DNA of 21,898 nt from GCA-2733415 sp964608925 (GCA_964608925.1 CAZSQD010000013.1:1-21898); one strand, 5' to 3'; numbered from the stretch's first letter, positions 7,246 to 15,698 are shown. The notes: a model not told the origin generated them from the letters alone. Numbers and translations are program-made.

Positions 7246-8048
7246 AATTTTACACACTCTACTGCTTCTTTAACATCGTGCACGCGTAAAATTTTGGCAC
7301 CTTTGTATAGTGCTAATGAATGGAGTGCTGTGGTGCCGTTTAGGGCGTGTTGCGCATCAGTTTTTAATACGTTATAAATCATTGATTTTCTTGAAAAACC
7401 TGCTAATAAAGGTACGTTAATACTATTAAATAATTCCAATTGGTTTGTTAATTGATAATTATGAGCAATTGTTTTTCCAAATCCAAATCCAGGATCAATA
7501 ATAATATCATTGATTTTATGGGCTCTTGCCTCCGCTATTTTTTCAGAAAAATAGTGCAACACTTCAAGTGTAATATTTTTATATTCAGGATTTTCTTGCA
7601 TATTTTGTGGTGTACCTTTCATGTGCATCATAATATATGGCACACTTAACTCACCTACGGTTTGCATCATTTTAGCATCCATATTACCTGCCGAAATATC
7701 ATTTATTATAGCAGCACCTTCGTTTATACACGCTTTTGCAACCTTACTTCTAAAGGTGTCAATTGATAAGATAATTTCAGGAAATTGACAAACCAATTCC
7801 TTAACAATGGGTAATATACGTTGTATTTCTTCCGTTTCGGTAATGTGTTTTGCATTTGGGCGAGAGCTGTAGGCACCTACATCAATAAAGGTTGCTCCAT
7901 CAGTAAGCATTTTTTCGGTTTGTTGCATTACTAAATTTAGGGTGCTGCATTTTCCGTCGTCATAAAAAGAATCAGGAGTTAAGTTTACAATACCCATTAC
8001 CTTGGGGGTGTTGAGGGCTATTAATTTTCCGTTACAGTTTATTGTCAT
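7224..8048 (-). CDS. folP: Dihydropteroate synthase
   Basis: FolP joins p-aminobenzoate to 6-hydroxymethyl-7,8-dihydropterin diphosphate, giving 7,8-dihydropteroate in folate synthesis; it is the target of sulfonamides. The 274 residues form a complete TIM barrel. Family signatures are MGIVNLTPDSF (18-28, with the metal-binding Asn22), IDVGAYSSRP (55-64), SIDTF (95-99, Asp97), INDISAG (115-121), DPGFGFGKT (185-193), SRKS (219-222, Lys222) and RVHDV (255-259). All expected active-site residues are present. The stop codon lies inside the tandem repeat and the last six residues (VERLKG) are encoded by it. The ATG at 8048 is followed directly by the first strand. It is divergent from DUF1599, with 69 bases between starts. 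Confidence 0.96.
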   Translation of the reverse strand: MTINCNGKLIALNTPKVMGIVNLTPDSFYDDGKCSTLNLVMQQTEKMLTDGATFIDVGAYSSRPNAKHITETEEIQRILPIVKELVCQFPEIILSIDTFRSKVAKACINEGAAIINDISAGNMDAKMMQTVGELSVPYIMMHMKGTPQNMQENPEYKNITLEVLHYFSEKIAEARAHKINDIIIDPGFGFGKTIAHNYQLTNQLELFNSINVPLLAGFSRKSMIYNVLKTDAQHALNGTTALHSLALYKGAKILRVHDVKEAVECVKLVERLKG

Positions 8049-8117
8049 TTTAGTTTTAAAATAATTTGTTATTCAGCAAAAAATCAACGAAATTTACGCA
8101 AAATAAAGTAAGTATCA

Positions 8118-8666
8118 ATGCAAAAAACAAACAAACAATATAATGGAGTAGTAAAAACTTGTACGGATTTGTTTACCAATAAGATGAAAGATTACGGGAG
8201 TGCGTGGCGTATTTTACGTTTACCATCCTTAACCGATCAAATTTTTATTAAAGCACAACGCATACGAGGTTTACAACAAAATGCAGTGCAAAAGGTTGAT
8301 GAAGGGCAGGCGAGTGAATTTATTGGTATTATCAATTACTCCATTATGGCGTTAATACAATTAGAAAAAGGAGTGGTGGAACAACCTGATTTAAATTTAA
8401 ATGAAGCCGTTGCTTTATATACTGAAAAATTTAAAATTACTAAGGAATTAATGGAAGCCAAAAATCATGATTATGGTGAGGCGTGGAGAGAAATGCGAAT
8501 TTCCTCTTTAACCGATTTGATTTTACAAAAACTATTGCGTGTTAAACAAATAGAAGACAATCAAGGTAAAACCTTAGTAAGTGAAGGTATTGATGCTAAT
8601 TATCAAGACATGATTAATTATTCGGTTTTTGCATTAATTTTATTAAACGAAGAAGAAAATAAATAA
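8118..8666 (+). CDS. DUF1599 protein with two internal repeats
   Basis: This 182-residue protein is made of two homologous halves. In each, DYG-x-AWR (25-31 and 118-124) is followed by SLTD (37-40 and 130-133), a basic segment, and an INYS block (72-75 and 167-170). This pattern belongs to DUF1599, which I recall being classed as a nucleotide-modification-associated domain; the biochemical role is not established. No signal or membrane segment is seen, so it is cytoplasmic. It is divergent from folP, and in my recollection the pair is conserved in Bacteroidota, so a link to folate or nucleotide metabolism is possible. The downstream DoxX-family gene starts 60 bases later. Confidence 0.85.
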   Translation: MQKTNKQYNGVVKTCTDLFTNKMKDYGSAWRILRLPSLTDQIFIKAQRIRGLQQNAVQKVDEGQASEFIGIINYSIMALIQLEKGVVEQPDLNLNEAVALYTEKFKITKELMEAKNHDYGEAWREMRISSLTDLILQKLLRVKQIEDNQGKTLVSEGIDANYQDMINYSVFALILLNEEENK

Positions 8667-8679
8667 TTATAAATTTAAA

Positions 8680-8706
8680 GATTTTTTTCCCTTTAGGAGA
8701 AATATC
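8680..8706. repeat. Imperfect hairpin between DUF1599 and the DoxX gene
   Basis: GATTTTTTTCC (8680-8690) pairs with GGAGAAATATC (8696-8706) with one mismatch and one T-G pair around a five-base loop. The core resembles the hairpin at 7055-7079. It may be a weak terminator or a dispersed palindrome. The evidence is structural only. Confidence 0.35.
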
Positions 8707-8726
8707 TGAAAGACAGAGAAGGAATT

Positions 8727-9959
8727 ATGAAAAATACATTATTATACATTTCAAGGTTATTAGTTGGTAGTTTATTAATTGTATCAGGAGTTGTAAAAGC
8801 GAATGATACTATGGGATTTTCGTACAAATTAGTAGATTATTTTACAGAAGGCGTTTTAGGTATGGAATTTTTACAACCGTATACCTTACTAATGGCAGGT
8901 GTAATTTGCGCCGTTGAAATTGTGTTAGGAGCCGCACTAATTTTTGGGTTAAAATCTAAATTAGTAACCATAGCAAACTTAGCAATGATGTTATTTTTTA
9001 CATTTTTAACCTTTTATTCAGCATACTTTAATAAGGTAACCGATTGTGGTTGTTTTGGAGATGCTTTAAAGTTAAAACCTTGGGAAACATTCCAAAAAGA
9101 TGTGGTGCTATCGTTTTTTTCTATCATTTTATTTATATACCACAAGCAAATATTTCCGAATAAAAAAGAAGAAGACTTTAAGTGTATATTGCCTTCTATT
9201 GTATTAATTATTTTATTTGCAGTAGGAGTTATTGGTTGGTGGTTTCCAGTATTTTTTGCGGTACTTATATATGCAATTATGTTTGTAGCAAAACGTTTTG
9301 ATACTAATTCTTGGCGTTTGTTAAGCATATCAGCAATAGCAACAGGTTTGTTTGTTTATTATACACTAAATCATTTGCCAATTGAAGATTTCAGACCTTA
9401 TGCTGTAGAAAAAAATATAGTAGAAGGTATGGTGCCAGCTCCAGATGCTTTACCTGAATTAACTGAATATATGTGGACGTTTGATGTAAACGGAAAAACG
9501 GTAACTAAAACTACTTTTGGAGATTATCCAGTTGTTGAAGGCGGTAAAAATATAGGAGTAACTACAAAAACATTGAGAGAAGCGGAAGAACCTCCCGTAC
9601 ATGATTTTACCATAGAAACCGAAGCACAAGATGATACCGAACTCATTTTAGGTAAAGATAATGTGTTGATGATTGTTGCTTACGATTTTAAAAAATCAAG
9701 TGACGAAGGTTTTAAAGCAATTAAAACGCTAACGGATAATGCCATAACAAAAGGTTATACCGTAATTGGTTTAACTGCTGAAGATGCGCCAACACGAGCT
9801 TCAAAAATTAAGGAATACAATTTAAATTTCCCATTCTATTTTTGTGACGGTACCGCTTTAAAAACGGTTGTACGTGCTAATCCAGGGATTTTAGAAATAG
9901 ATAAAGCTACTATAAAGCAAAAATTACATTGGAGAGATATTGATCAATTGGAACTTTAA
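8727..9959 (+). CDS. DoxX/MauE-like membrane protein with C-terminal thioredoxin-like domain (BT_3928 type)
   Basis: This is a 410-residue inner-membrane protein. Residues 1-140 form a four-helix DoxX/MauE-like bundle with the motif TDCGCFGDALKLKPWETF at 106-123. It contains a Cys107-x-Cys109 pair, as in MauE-type proteins linked to disulfide chemistry. Two or three more helices follow (about 152-215), then a soluble part. Residues 290-410 (VLMIVAYDFKKSSDEGF, YTVIGLTAED, FPFYFCDGTALKTVVRANPG) follow a thioredoxin or peroxiredoxin fold, but the CxxC active site is missing. The family is recalled as BT_3928 in Bacteroidota, without a proven function. A role in envelope redox balance or maturation is a reasonable inference. 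The ATG at 8727 directly precedes the first helix. Confidence 0.85.
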   Translation: MKNTLLYISRLLVGSLLIVSGVVKANDTMGFSYKLVDYFTEGVLGMEFLQPYTLLMAGVICAVEIVLGAALIFGLKSKLVTIANLAMMLFFTFLTFYSAYFNKVTDCGCFGDALKLKPWETFQKDVVLSFFSIILFIYHKQIFPNKKEEDFKCILPSIVLIILFAVGVIGWWFPVFFAVLIYAIMFVAKRFDTNSWRLLSISAIATGLFVYYTLNHLPIEDFRPYAVEKNIVEGMVPAPDALPELTEYMWTFDVNGKTVTKTTFGDYPVVEGGKNIGVTTKTLREAEEPPVHDFTIETEAQDDTELILGKDNVLMIVAYDFKKSSDEGFKAIKTLTDNAITKGYTVIGLTAEDAPTRASKIKEYNLNFPFYFCDGTALKTVVRANPGILEIDKATIKQKLHWRDIDQLEL

Positions 9960-9966
9960 AAAGTAT

Positions 9967-10036
9967 TCAGTAGTCAGTTTTTAGTGCACAGTTTTAAAAA
10001 AAAAGTAGGCAGTAGCAGTTTGCAGTAAACAGTTTT
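9967..10036. repeat. Degenerate CAGT-rich repeat
   Basis: There are seven CAGT tetramers in 70 bases, with ACAGTTTTAAAA occurring twice. Similar CAGT-rich tracts are common between flavobacterial genes as I recall. There is no coding potential. It probably arose by replication slippage. Confidence 0.55.
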
Positions 10037-10077
10037 AAAATAAGTAGTGGTTATGTTTAAAAAAGTTAAAAAATAGA

Positions 10078-10644
10078 ATGAAAGAACAATATTCCATTTT
10101 CAAAAAATTTATAAGTTTAGAACAAGCAAAAGAAGTTGAAAACTTGTTAAATAAAAACAACATTGATACAATTATAGGCGATAATTCACCTCCTGTTGAT
10201 GTTACTTTTGCAGGGAGTACATTAAGAAATGAGATTGAAGTAAGAATAAAACAGGTTGATTTTAAAAAAGCGAATTCCATAATTGAAAAAGAAAGTGAAA
10301 TTTTAATTGAAAATGTTAATTCAGATTATTACTTGTTTGATTTTACTAATGAAGAACTCTATGATATTCTCTTAAAATCAGACGAGTGGGGAGCATTTGA
10401 TTATTCATTAGCTCAAAAAATATTAATTGAGCGAGGAAAATCAATTGATAAGAACTTATTATCATCATTAAAGGAAGAACGCATAAAGGATTTGAGAAAA
10501 CCAGAGGGAAATCAAAAACTTTGGATAATAGCGGGATATATTTTTGCTTTTTTAGGCGGTTTTTTTGGTTTAGTAATAGGATATTCATTAATGACCTCTA
10601 AAAAAAACTCTTCCGAACGGACAAAAGGTTTTTTCATATTTTGA
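10078..10644 (+). CDS. DUF2007-like membrane protein, C-terminus lost by frameshift
   Basis: The reading frame encodes 188 residues. The first 75 (FKKFISLEQAKEVENLL, NNIDTIIGDNS, EIEVRIKQVDFKKANSII) resemble DUF2007, a small ferredoxin-like fold described as a putative signal-transducing domain. A helical segment follows, with a hydrophobic helix at 151-171 (IAGYIFAFLGGFFGLVIGY). The frame then reads an unlikely tail ending GFFIF and stops. One A fewer in the run of eight A at 10600-10607 would restore a continuous 216-residue protein that continues TLPNGQKVFSYFEKDRKHGK and a second membrane helix, ending at 10729. The upstream frame looks intact. The lesion may be a real mutation, a slippery switch or a homopolymer sequencing error. 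Confidence 0.7.
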   Translation: MKEQYSIFKKFISLEQAKEVENLLNKNNIDTIIGDNSPPVDVTFAGSTLRNEIEVRIKQVDFKKANSIIEKESEILIENVNSDYYLFDFTNEELYDILLKSDEWGAFDYSLAQKILIERGKSIDKNLLSSLKEERIKDLRKPEGNQKLWIIAGYIFAFLGGFFGLVIGYSLMTSKKNSSERTKGFFIF

Positions 10645-10729
10645 AAAAGATAGAAAACACGGAAAATATATTTTTTATATTGGATTAATTATTTTTCCAA
10701 TAGGACTCTTATATAGAATTATCAATTGA
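10608..10729 (+). pseudogene. Out-of-frame C-terminal remnant of the 10078 gene
   Basis: Read one base back from the upstream frame, this stretch encodes LPNGQKVFSYFEKDRKHGKY, then the hydrophobic helix IFYIGLIIFPIGLLYRIIN and a TGA at 10727-10729. It has no start codon of its own in a sensible place, and it completes the two-helix C-terminus expected for the preceding gene. It is therefore part of that gene and not a separate one. Confidence 0.7.
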
Positions 10730-10791
10730 TGAAATACTCATTTTTTTTTGGAGTAACCTTCAAAAAAACAAATTACACTAACACCTAAGCA

Positions 10792-11871
10792 ATCATAAAA
10801 TACCTCACATATAAACTCGGTTACGCACTATTAACACTTTTAGGAGTGATAACGGTTATCTTTTTTTTGTTTACCATTTTACCCGGTGATCCCGCAAAAA
10901 TGATGTTAGGGCAAAATGAAAATAGTGAGCAGGTAGCTATTATTAAAAAGAAATACGGTTTTGACAAACCTATAAGCACCCAGTATTTGTATTATGTAAA
11001 TGATTTGTCGCCCATTTCCTTTCATACAAATACACCAGACAGTTATACCAGTTTAACTTCTCAAAAATATACGGCAACCCCTTTGTTTTCAATAGCAAAT
11101 ACTACAGTTGTGCTTAAAGTACCATATTTACGAGAGTCGTTTACCAAGCAAGGAAAACCAGTAGGGGAAATCATAGCAGAAACCTTACCCAATACCGCCA
11201 TTTTAGCCGTAGCTTCCATAAGCATTGCTTTATGTATTGGTATTATTTTCGGCGTATTTTCGGCATTGTATAAAGACACATGGTTGGATAAAACCATACA
11301 AATTTTAAGTACCTTGGGTATGAGTGTGCCTTCATTTTTTAGTGCCATACTATTTGCTTGGTTATTTGGTTATGTACTTCATAAATACACCCATTTAGAA
11401 ATGACAGGAAGTTTGTATGAATTGGACGATTTTGGCGAGCAAACCCATTTAAAACTTAAAAATTTAATACTACCCGCAGTTGTTTTAGGCATCCGCCCCT
11501 TGGCGGTAGTTATACAACTAATGCGAAACTCGTTGTTGGAAGTTTTTAACCAAGATTACATTCGTACGGCACGTGCAAAAGGGCTGTCTGAAATAAACAT
11601 TATTAAAAACCACGCCATTAAAAACGCAATGAATCCTGTAGTAACCGCAATATCAGGTTGGTTTGCTTCTTTATTGGCAGGAGCTGTTTTTGTAGAGTAT
11701 ATTTTTAATTGGAACGGATTAGGAAAAGAAATTGTTGATGCCCTTAATAATTTGGATTTACCCGTAATAATGGGCTCCGTAATTGTAATTGCCACCATGT
11801 TTGTGTTTATTAATATTTTGGTTGATTTGGTGTACGCGTGGTTAGATCCACGAGTAAATTTGAATGAATAA
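10792..11871 (+). CDS. DppB/OppB-type ABC transporter permease, start codon missing
   Basis: This is an inner-membrane permease of the binding-protein-dependent peptide/nickel family. The N-terminal part has YKLGYALLTLLGVITVIFFL (first helix) and LPGDPAKMM, and a periplasmic loop with KKYGFDKPISTQYLYY. The transport domain has about five more helices, and the cytoplasmic EAA loop YIRTARAKGLSEINIIKNHA is near residues 255-275. The coding pattern clearly begins near 10792, but the codons there are ATC and ATA; the first ordinary start is GTG at 10846, which would delete half of the first helix. An in-frame TAA at 10786 limits the extension. The likely original start is ATG at 10792 changed to ATC. 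No ATPase, second permease or binding protein lies nearby, so partners must be encoded elsewhere. Confidence 0.88.
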   Translation: MIKYLTYKLGYALLTLLGVITVIFFLFTILPGDPAKMMLGQNENSEQVAIIKKKYGFDKPISTQYLYYVNDLSPISFHTNTPDSYTSLTSQKYTATPLFSIANTTVVLKVPYLRESFTKQGKPVGEIIAETLPNTAILAVASISIALCIGIIFGVFSALYKDTWLDKTIQILSTLGMSVPSFFSAILFAWLFGYVLHKYTHLEMTGSLYELDDFGEQTHLKLKNLILPAVVLGIRPLAVVIQLMRNSLLEVFNQDYIRTARAKGLSEINIIKNHAIKNAMNPVVTAISGWFASLLAGAVFVEYIFNWNGLGKEIVDALNNLDLPVIMGSVIVIATMFVFINILVDLVYAWLDPRVNLNE

Positions 11872-11894
11872 AGCGAATAATAAATTAAAGTACA

Positions 11895-11913
11895 CACGGA
11901 TTGCAAATTTGTG
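11895..11913. repeat. CACGGATTGCAAATTTGTG palindromic repeat
   Basis: Eight base pairs (two of them G-T) close a three-base loop, and CTATCG follows. The sequence resembles the dispersed Bacteroidota element CACGGATTGCAAATCCGTGCTATCG that I recall. It lies 24 bases after the permease stop. The rest of 11872-12104 shows no gene or clear promoter. Confidence 0.5.
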
Positions 11914-12104
11914 CTATCGATTTTTTTCACTCCTTCCAAAACAGTATTTTTTTAAAGAATTTATTTAGTTTAATAGTTGTTATGGCTACTTTTAAATACG
12001 TTTTATTTTAGTAAAATAAACTCTTCCTTATCTTCAGAAAAGGCTATTACCTAGTGATTAAGAAATATTGTTTTGGTAATGGCAAAAGGATAGTGTATAT
12101 TTAT

Positions 12105-14942
12105 ATGTCATTTAAAACAATATTTTTGAATATATTTAAACAGCATATTATTTTACTTATAACCTTGTTATGTAGTTTTTTTTACACGCAATGCTATGCT
12201 CAAAAACACACAAATTTTAATATTAATAATGGTTTACCAAGTAATCATGTGTATAAGATTGTACAAGATTATGATGGGTATATTTGGATGATTACGGAAA
12301 ACGGTATGGTTAAATATAACGGTACAAACTTTAAAACATTTACCACTAAAAACGGCTTACCTACTAATGAAATTTGGGATATACGCGTAGGCCATGATAA
12401 TAAAATTTGGTATTTTACGAAAGCTAATAAGCTGGGATATATTAAAAATGATGTGGTATATAGTTTTAAAAGCGAACTAACTAATGAAATTTTATATCCA
12501 AAATCTATTAATCAAAATAAAAATGAAATTAGATTTTACGATCGGAAAAAAGAATATAGGGTAGTAAACGGCAAATGGAAACCTAACGTTATATTTGCAA
12601 AAAATGGTCATGAAGAACATGTGATTCATGATAAAGTGGACTACATTTTTACAAATTTACAAAAAAAATTGCTACAAGTTTATGATAAAGAAGGGCTAGT
12701 ATTGAGTAGCTATAAAACTAAATATGCATCAGAAAAAGGACATTATAAAGGACAAGTTAATGACAGTTTATTCTGTTGGGTAAGTGATAATGTAATGTGT
12801 TTTTTAAATTTAAATACATTAAAATATATTGAAAAAAGAGCTGTAATTCAACCCAGAAAATATATTAGATTTTCGACAGCAAATAATAACATTCAATTTT
12901 CAGGTGAAAATTTTGTAGGCTATTTATCTGATCAATACGCGTTAAAAAAGATAATTGAAATTCCTAAAAAATTAAAATCTCATTTTTCATTTATCGATAA
13001 AAATAAAAATATTTGGATTGCAACCTTTGATGATGGAGTATATTTTCTACCCTATTCCAAGCAAAAAGCAAAATATCTACTGCAAAATAAAAAAGTAAGA
13101 AAATTACAAAAAGTAAATGGAGAAGTAATAGCAAGTGTATATAGAAAAGGATTTTATAAGTATAACAAAATCAGTAAAAAGTTTACACCATTTTATGAAA
13201 TTGATAATTATATTTATGACGCTAACTATATTGAAGAATTAGACATTAACTATTATATAACAGATTGTACCATACTACAAGTTAATAATAAAGGCGCTTT
13301 AAAAAATAAAAAATCAATTATAAGAAAAAATCCTAATAGCGAAAGAAGTTTGGTATATTTAAATGGATACCTTTATGCAAATACATCTTATGGAGTTAAT
13401 AAAATAAACCCTAAAAGCCATAAAACACTACAAAAGTATAAGCAAAAAGGAATACTCTCTATAATGAAATACAAGCATAAAATTTTAGTTGCAACTGTAA
13501 GTGGGTTAAAAGTGCTTAAAACAGACAGTATAGTGACCTTAAGAGAAGATAGTGAGTTTAAAAACAAACCTATTGTATCAATTTCTAAATTTAACAGAAA
13601 TCAATTAATTGTATGTACAAAAGGTTTTGGAGCCTATATAACGGATTTTAATAAAACAGAGTTATTAGAGTTGTCTAATTACCTGAATGTACATGCCGCA
13701 TTTGTAGATAATAATGATATTTGGCTGGCAACAGATAAAGGAGTTTGGCATTATAAAAAGATTGATAATAAATTTAAATACATAAATAATTACACCATAA
13801 ATGACGGTTTAAATAGTAATAACATCAGCTCGGTTATTATTAATGATGGGGAAATTTTAGCCAGTAGTAATGAAGGTGTAAGTATTATACCCGTTTTAAA
13901 AGTAAAAAACAATCAATTTATAAATATTGACATTGATGCTATTGTGTACAATAATAGCTCAATAAAAAATAAAAAAATAAAATATAGTATTGGGGGGCAA
14001 TTGCAGGTAACGATAGAAACTATTGATTTTTCGGAAGATCAAAATAATAGTTTTAGCTATCAATTAAAGCCTATTCAAAACCAATGGGTTACTTCTACTT
14101 CAAATAAAATTACATTCGCAAATTTACCTCCAAATGATTACCAATTAAGTATAAAGTCTGGTGATAAAAGTAAATCAGCTTTTTTTTGTATTACCCCGCT
14201 TTGGTATCAAACAATATTTTTTAAAATAGCTTTAAGTATTTTAGGGCTGCTTTTCTTGTTTTTTATAATTAAGCGTTATCAAAATAAAATAAAACGGAAA
14301 GCACAAATACAGCAGCAATTAGCAGAACAAGAACTATATGCATTGCGTAGTCAAATGAACCCACATTTTGTATTCAATTCACTTTCGGCAATTCAATATT
14401 ACATCAATCAAAATAATTTTAAAGCATCCGAAGAATATTTGGTTTTGTTTTCAAGTTTAATTCGCCAATTTTTTGAACTTTCTAAACAAAAAAACATAGT
14501 TTTAAAAGAAGAGGTACAATTGTTAAATAATTATTTAGAAATAGAAAAACTACGATTTAAAGACAAACTCTCCTATGTAATAACTGTTGATGATAAATTA
14601 AATAGGAATACCATAAAAATACCTACAATGTTATTGCAACCTGTTGTGGAAAATGCTGTAAATCATGGTATTTTTAATAAAAAAGAAAATGGAACTGTAA
14701 TTATAAAATTCACTTATATAGATAAAAAAACCTACCAAGTATCTGTTATAGATGATGGAGTAGGAATGCTTAATACAGTAAGAAATTTACCAAAAAAGAA
14801 AAACTCATCAGCAGTATTAAAAGATAGATTACGCTATTTAAATCAGAATAAAAAATGGAAAATAATTTATAATAAAATACCGTTACACCCTAATAGAGAA
14901 GACAAAGGAACCAACATTACATTTACCATAACAAAAATATGA
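12105..14942 (+). CDS. Propeller-type sensor histidine kinase (LytS/YpdA-like)
   Basis: This is a 945-residue membrane sensor. A signal peptide (1 to about 32, ending in CYAQ) exports a large periplasmic beta-propeller made of Reg_prop-type repeats. The first blades are clear: GLPSNHVYKIVQDYDGYIWM, then GLPTNEIWDI; later ones include NKNIWIATFDDGVY and NDIWLATDKGVWHY. A Y_Y_Y-type domain (about 610-700) precedes one transmembrane helix near 704-723. The cytoplasmic kinase is of the HisKA_7TM-independent LytS type: QMNPHFVFNSL with phospho-acceptor His754, N-box Asn850 in VVENAVNHG, and G-box DDGVGM from Asp883. I chose ATG 12105 over a GTG at 12054 because the signal peptide then starts normally. 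The stop overlaps the regulator start. The ligand is unknown; relatives often sense polysaccharide fragments. Confidence 0.92.
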   Translation: MSFKTIFLNIFKQHIILLITLLCSFFYTQCYAQKHTNFNINNGLPSNHVYKIVQDYDGYIWMITENGMVKYNGTNFKTFTTKNGLPTNEIWDIRVGHDNKIWYFTKANKLGYIKNDVVYSFKSELTNEILYPKSINQNKNEIRFYDRKKEYRVVNGKWKPNVIFAKNGHEEHVIHDKVDYIFTNLQKKLLQVYDKEGLVLSSYKTKYASEKGHYKGQVNDSLFCWVSDNVMCFLNLNTLKYIEKRAVIQPRKYIRFSTANNNIQFSGENFVGYLSDQYALKKIIEIPKKLKSHFSFIDKNKNIWIATFDDGVYFLPYSKQKAKYLLQNKKVRKLQKVNGEVIASVYRKGFYKYNKISKKFTPFYEIDNYIYDANYIEELDINYYITDCTILQVNNKGALKNKKSIIRKNPNSERSLVYLNGYLYANTSYGVNKINPKSHKTLQKYKQKGILSIMKYKHKILVATVSGLKVLKTDSIVTLREDSEFKNKPIVSISKFNRNQLIVCTKGFGAYITDFNKTELLELSNYLNVHAAFVDNNDIWLATDKGVWHYKKIDNKFKYINNYTINDGLNSNNISSVIINDGEILASSNEGVSIIPVLKVKNNQFINIDIDAIVYNNSSIKNKKIKYSIGGQLQVTIETIDFSEDQNNSFSYQLKPIQNQWVTSTSNKITFANLPPNDYQLSIKSGDKSKSAFFCITPLWYQTIFFKIALSILGLLFLFFIIKRYQNKIKRKAQIQQQLAEQELYALRSQMNPHFVFNSLSAIQYYINQNNFKASEEYLVLFSSLIRQFFELSKQKNIVLKEEVQLLNNYLEIEKLRFKDKLSYVITVDDKLNRNTIKIPTMLLQPVVENAVNHGIFNKKENGTVIIKFTYIDKKTYQVSVIDDGVGMLNTVRNLPKKKNSSAVLKDRLRYLNQNKKWKIIYNKIPLHPNREDKGTNITFTITKI

Positions 14943-15679
14943 GTACAGTTACCGCAATATTAGTTGATGATGAAGATTTTAACCTAAAAGGGTTGCATCA
15001 AAAAATAGAAAATCTATTTCCTGAAATTGAAATAATTGGCAGCTATCAACAGCCAGAAGATGCTATTGATGCTATAAATAGCAATCAACCAGATATTTTA
15101 TTTTTAGACATTCAAATGCCGCGTATTAATGGGTTTGAGCTATTATCACAATTAAAAACAATAAATTTTCAAATTATATTTGTAACCGCTTATAGTGAAT
15201 ATGCTATAGAAGCTTTTAAAAAACATGCAACGGATTATATTTTAAAACCAATTAATGATAAGCATTTAAAAAAGGCAATAACGGAAGCAATAGCAGTAAA
15301 TAAATTTAAAAATTTACATGACAATAAAGCCAATTTAGCGCAGTTGCTATTAAATAATATTGCACATAATAATAAACTTATAGTGCTTACATTAAAAGGA
15401 GTATCTTGTATTATTCAAAATAATATTTATTGTATTGAACAGGTTGGAGAAACGACTAAAATACAAGTTAAAGGAGGAGAGGTCTATTTTAGTTTAGACG
15501 CGTTGAGTAAATTTGAAAAACAACTAAATAATAACTTTTTTAAATGTAATGAATTACAGGTTGTAAATCTTGATTTTGTAAGTAAAATTGATGATAATGG
15601 ATTTTTGTTGTTGATAAACGGAAATAAAGTTCCGATATCTAAAACCAATAAAATTGCATTTTTAAATTTGTTTAAGTAA
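14939..15679 (+). CDS. LytTR-family response regulator
   Basis: This 246-residue cytoplasmic transcription regulator is paired with the preceding kinase; ATGA gives a four-base overlap and probably coupled translation. The receiver domain (1 to about 120) has the acidic pair Asp10-Asp11, phospho-acceptor Asp57 in FLDIQMP, Thr83 in VTAYS and Lys103 in LKPI. The C-terminal LytTR DNA-binding domain (about 145-246) includes IYCIEQVGETTKIQ and the VVNLDFVSKI strand. The usual CHRS-type segment before that strand is changed to CNELQ, so DNA contacts may differ from well-known members. LytTR proteins bind pairs of short direct repeats; I could not identify such sites confidently near this operon, so the targets are unknown. 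Confidence 0.94.
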   Translation: MSTVTAILVDDEDFNLKGLHQKIENLFPEIEIIGSYQQPEDAIDAINSNQPDILFLDIQMPRINGFELLSQLKTINFQIIFVTAYSEYAIEAFKKHATDYILKPINDKHLKKAITEAIAVNKFKNLHDNKANLAQLLLNNIAHNNKLIVLTLKGVSCIIQNNIYCIEQVGETTKIQVKGGEVYFSLDALSKFEKQLNNNFFKCNELQVVNLDFVSKIDDNGFLLLINGNKVPISKTNKIAFLNLFK

Positions 15680-15698
15680 AAGACTCTAAATAATTGCC

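Noticed and set aside
9967..10036. CAGT-rich tract considered as a CRISPR-like array or regulatory sites
   Set aside because: The units are irregular, there are no spacers of constant length, and it looks like slippage-derived simple repeat.
11556..11939. Minus-strand frame of 127 codons over the permease end
   Set aside because: It is antisense to the conserved EAA region of the permease, has no known motif, and the plus-strand gene explains the sequence.
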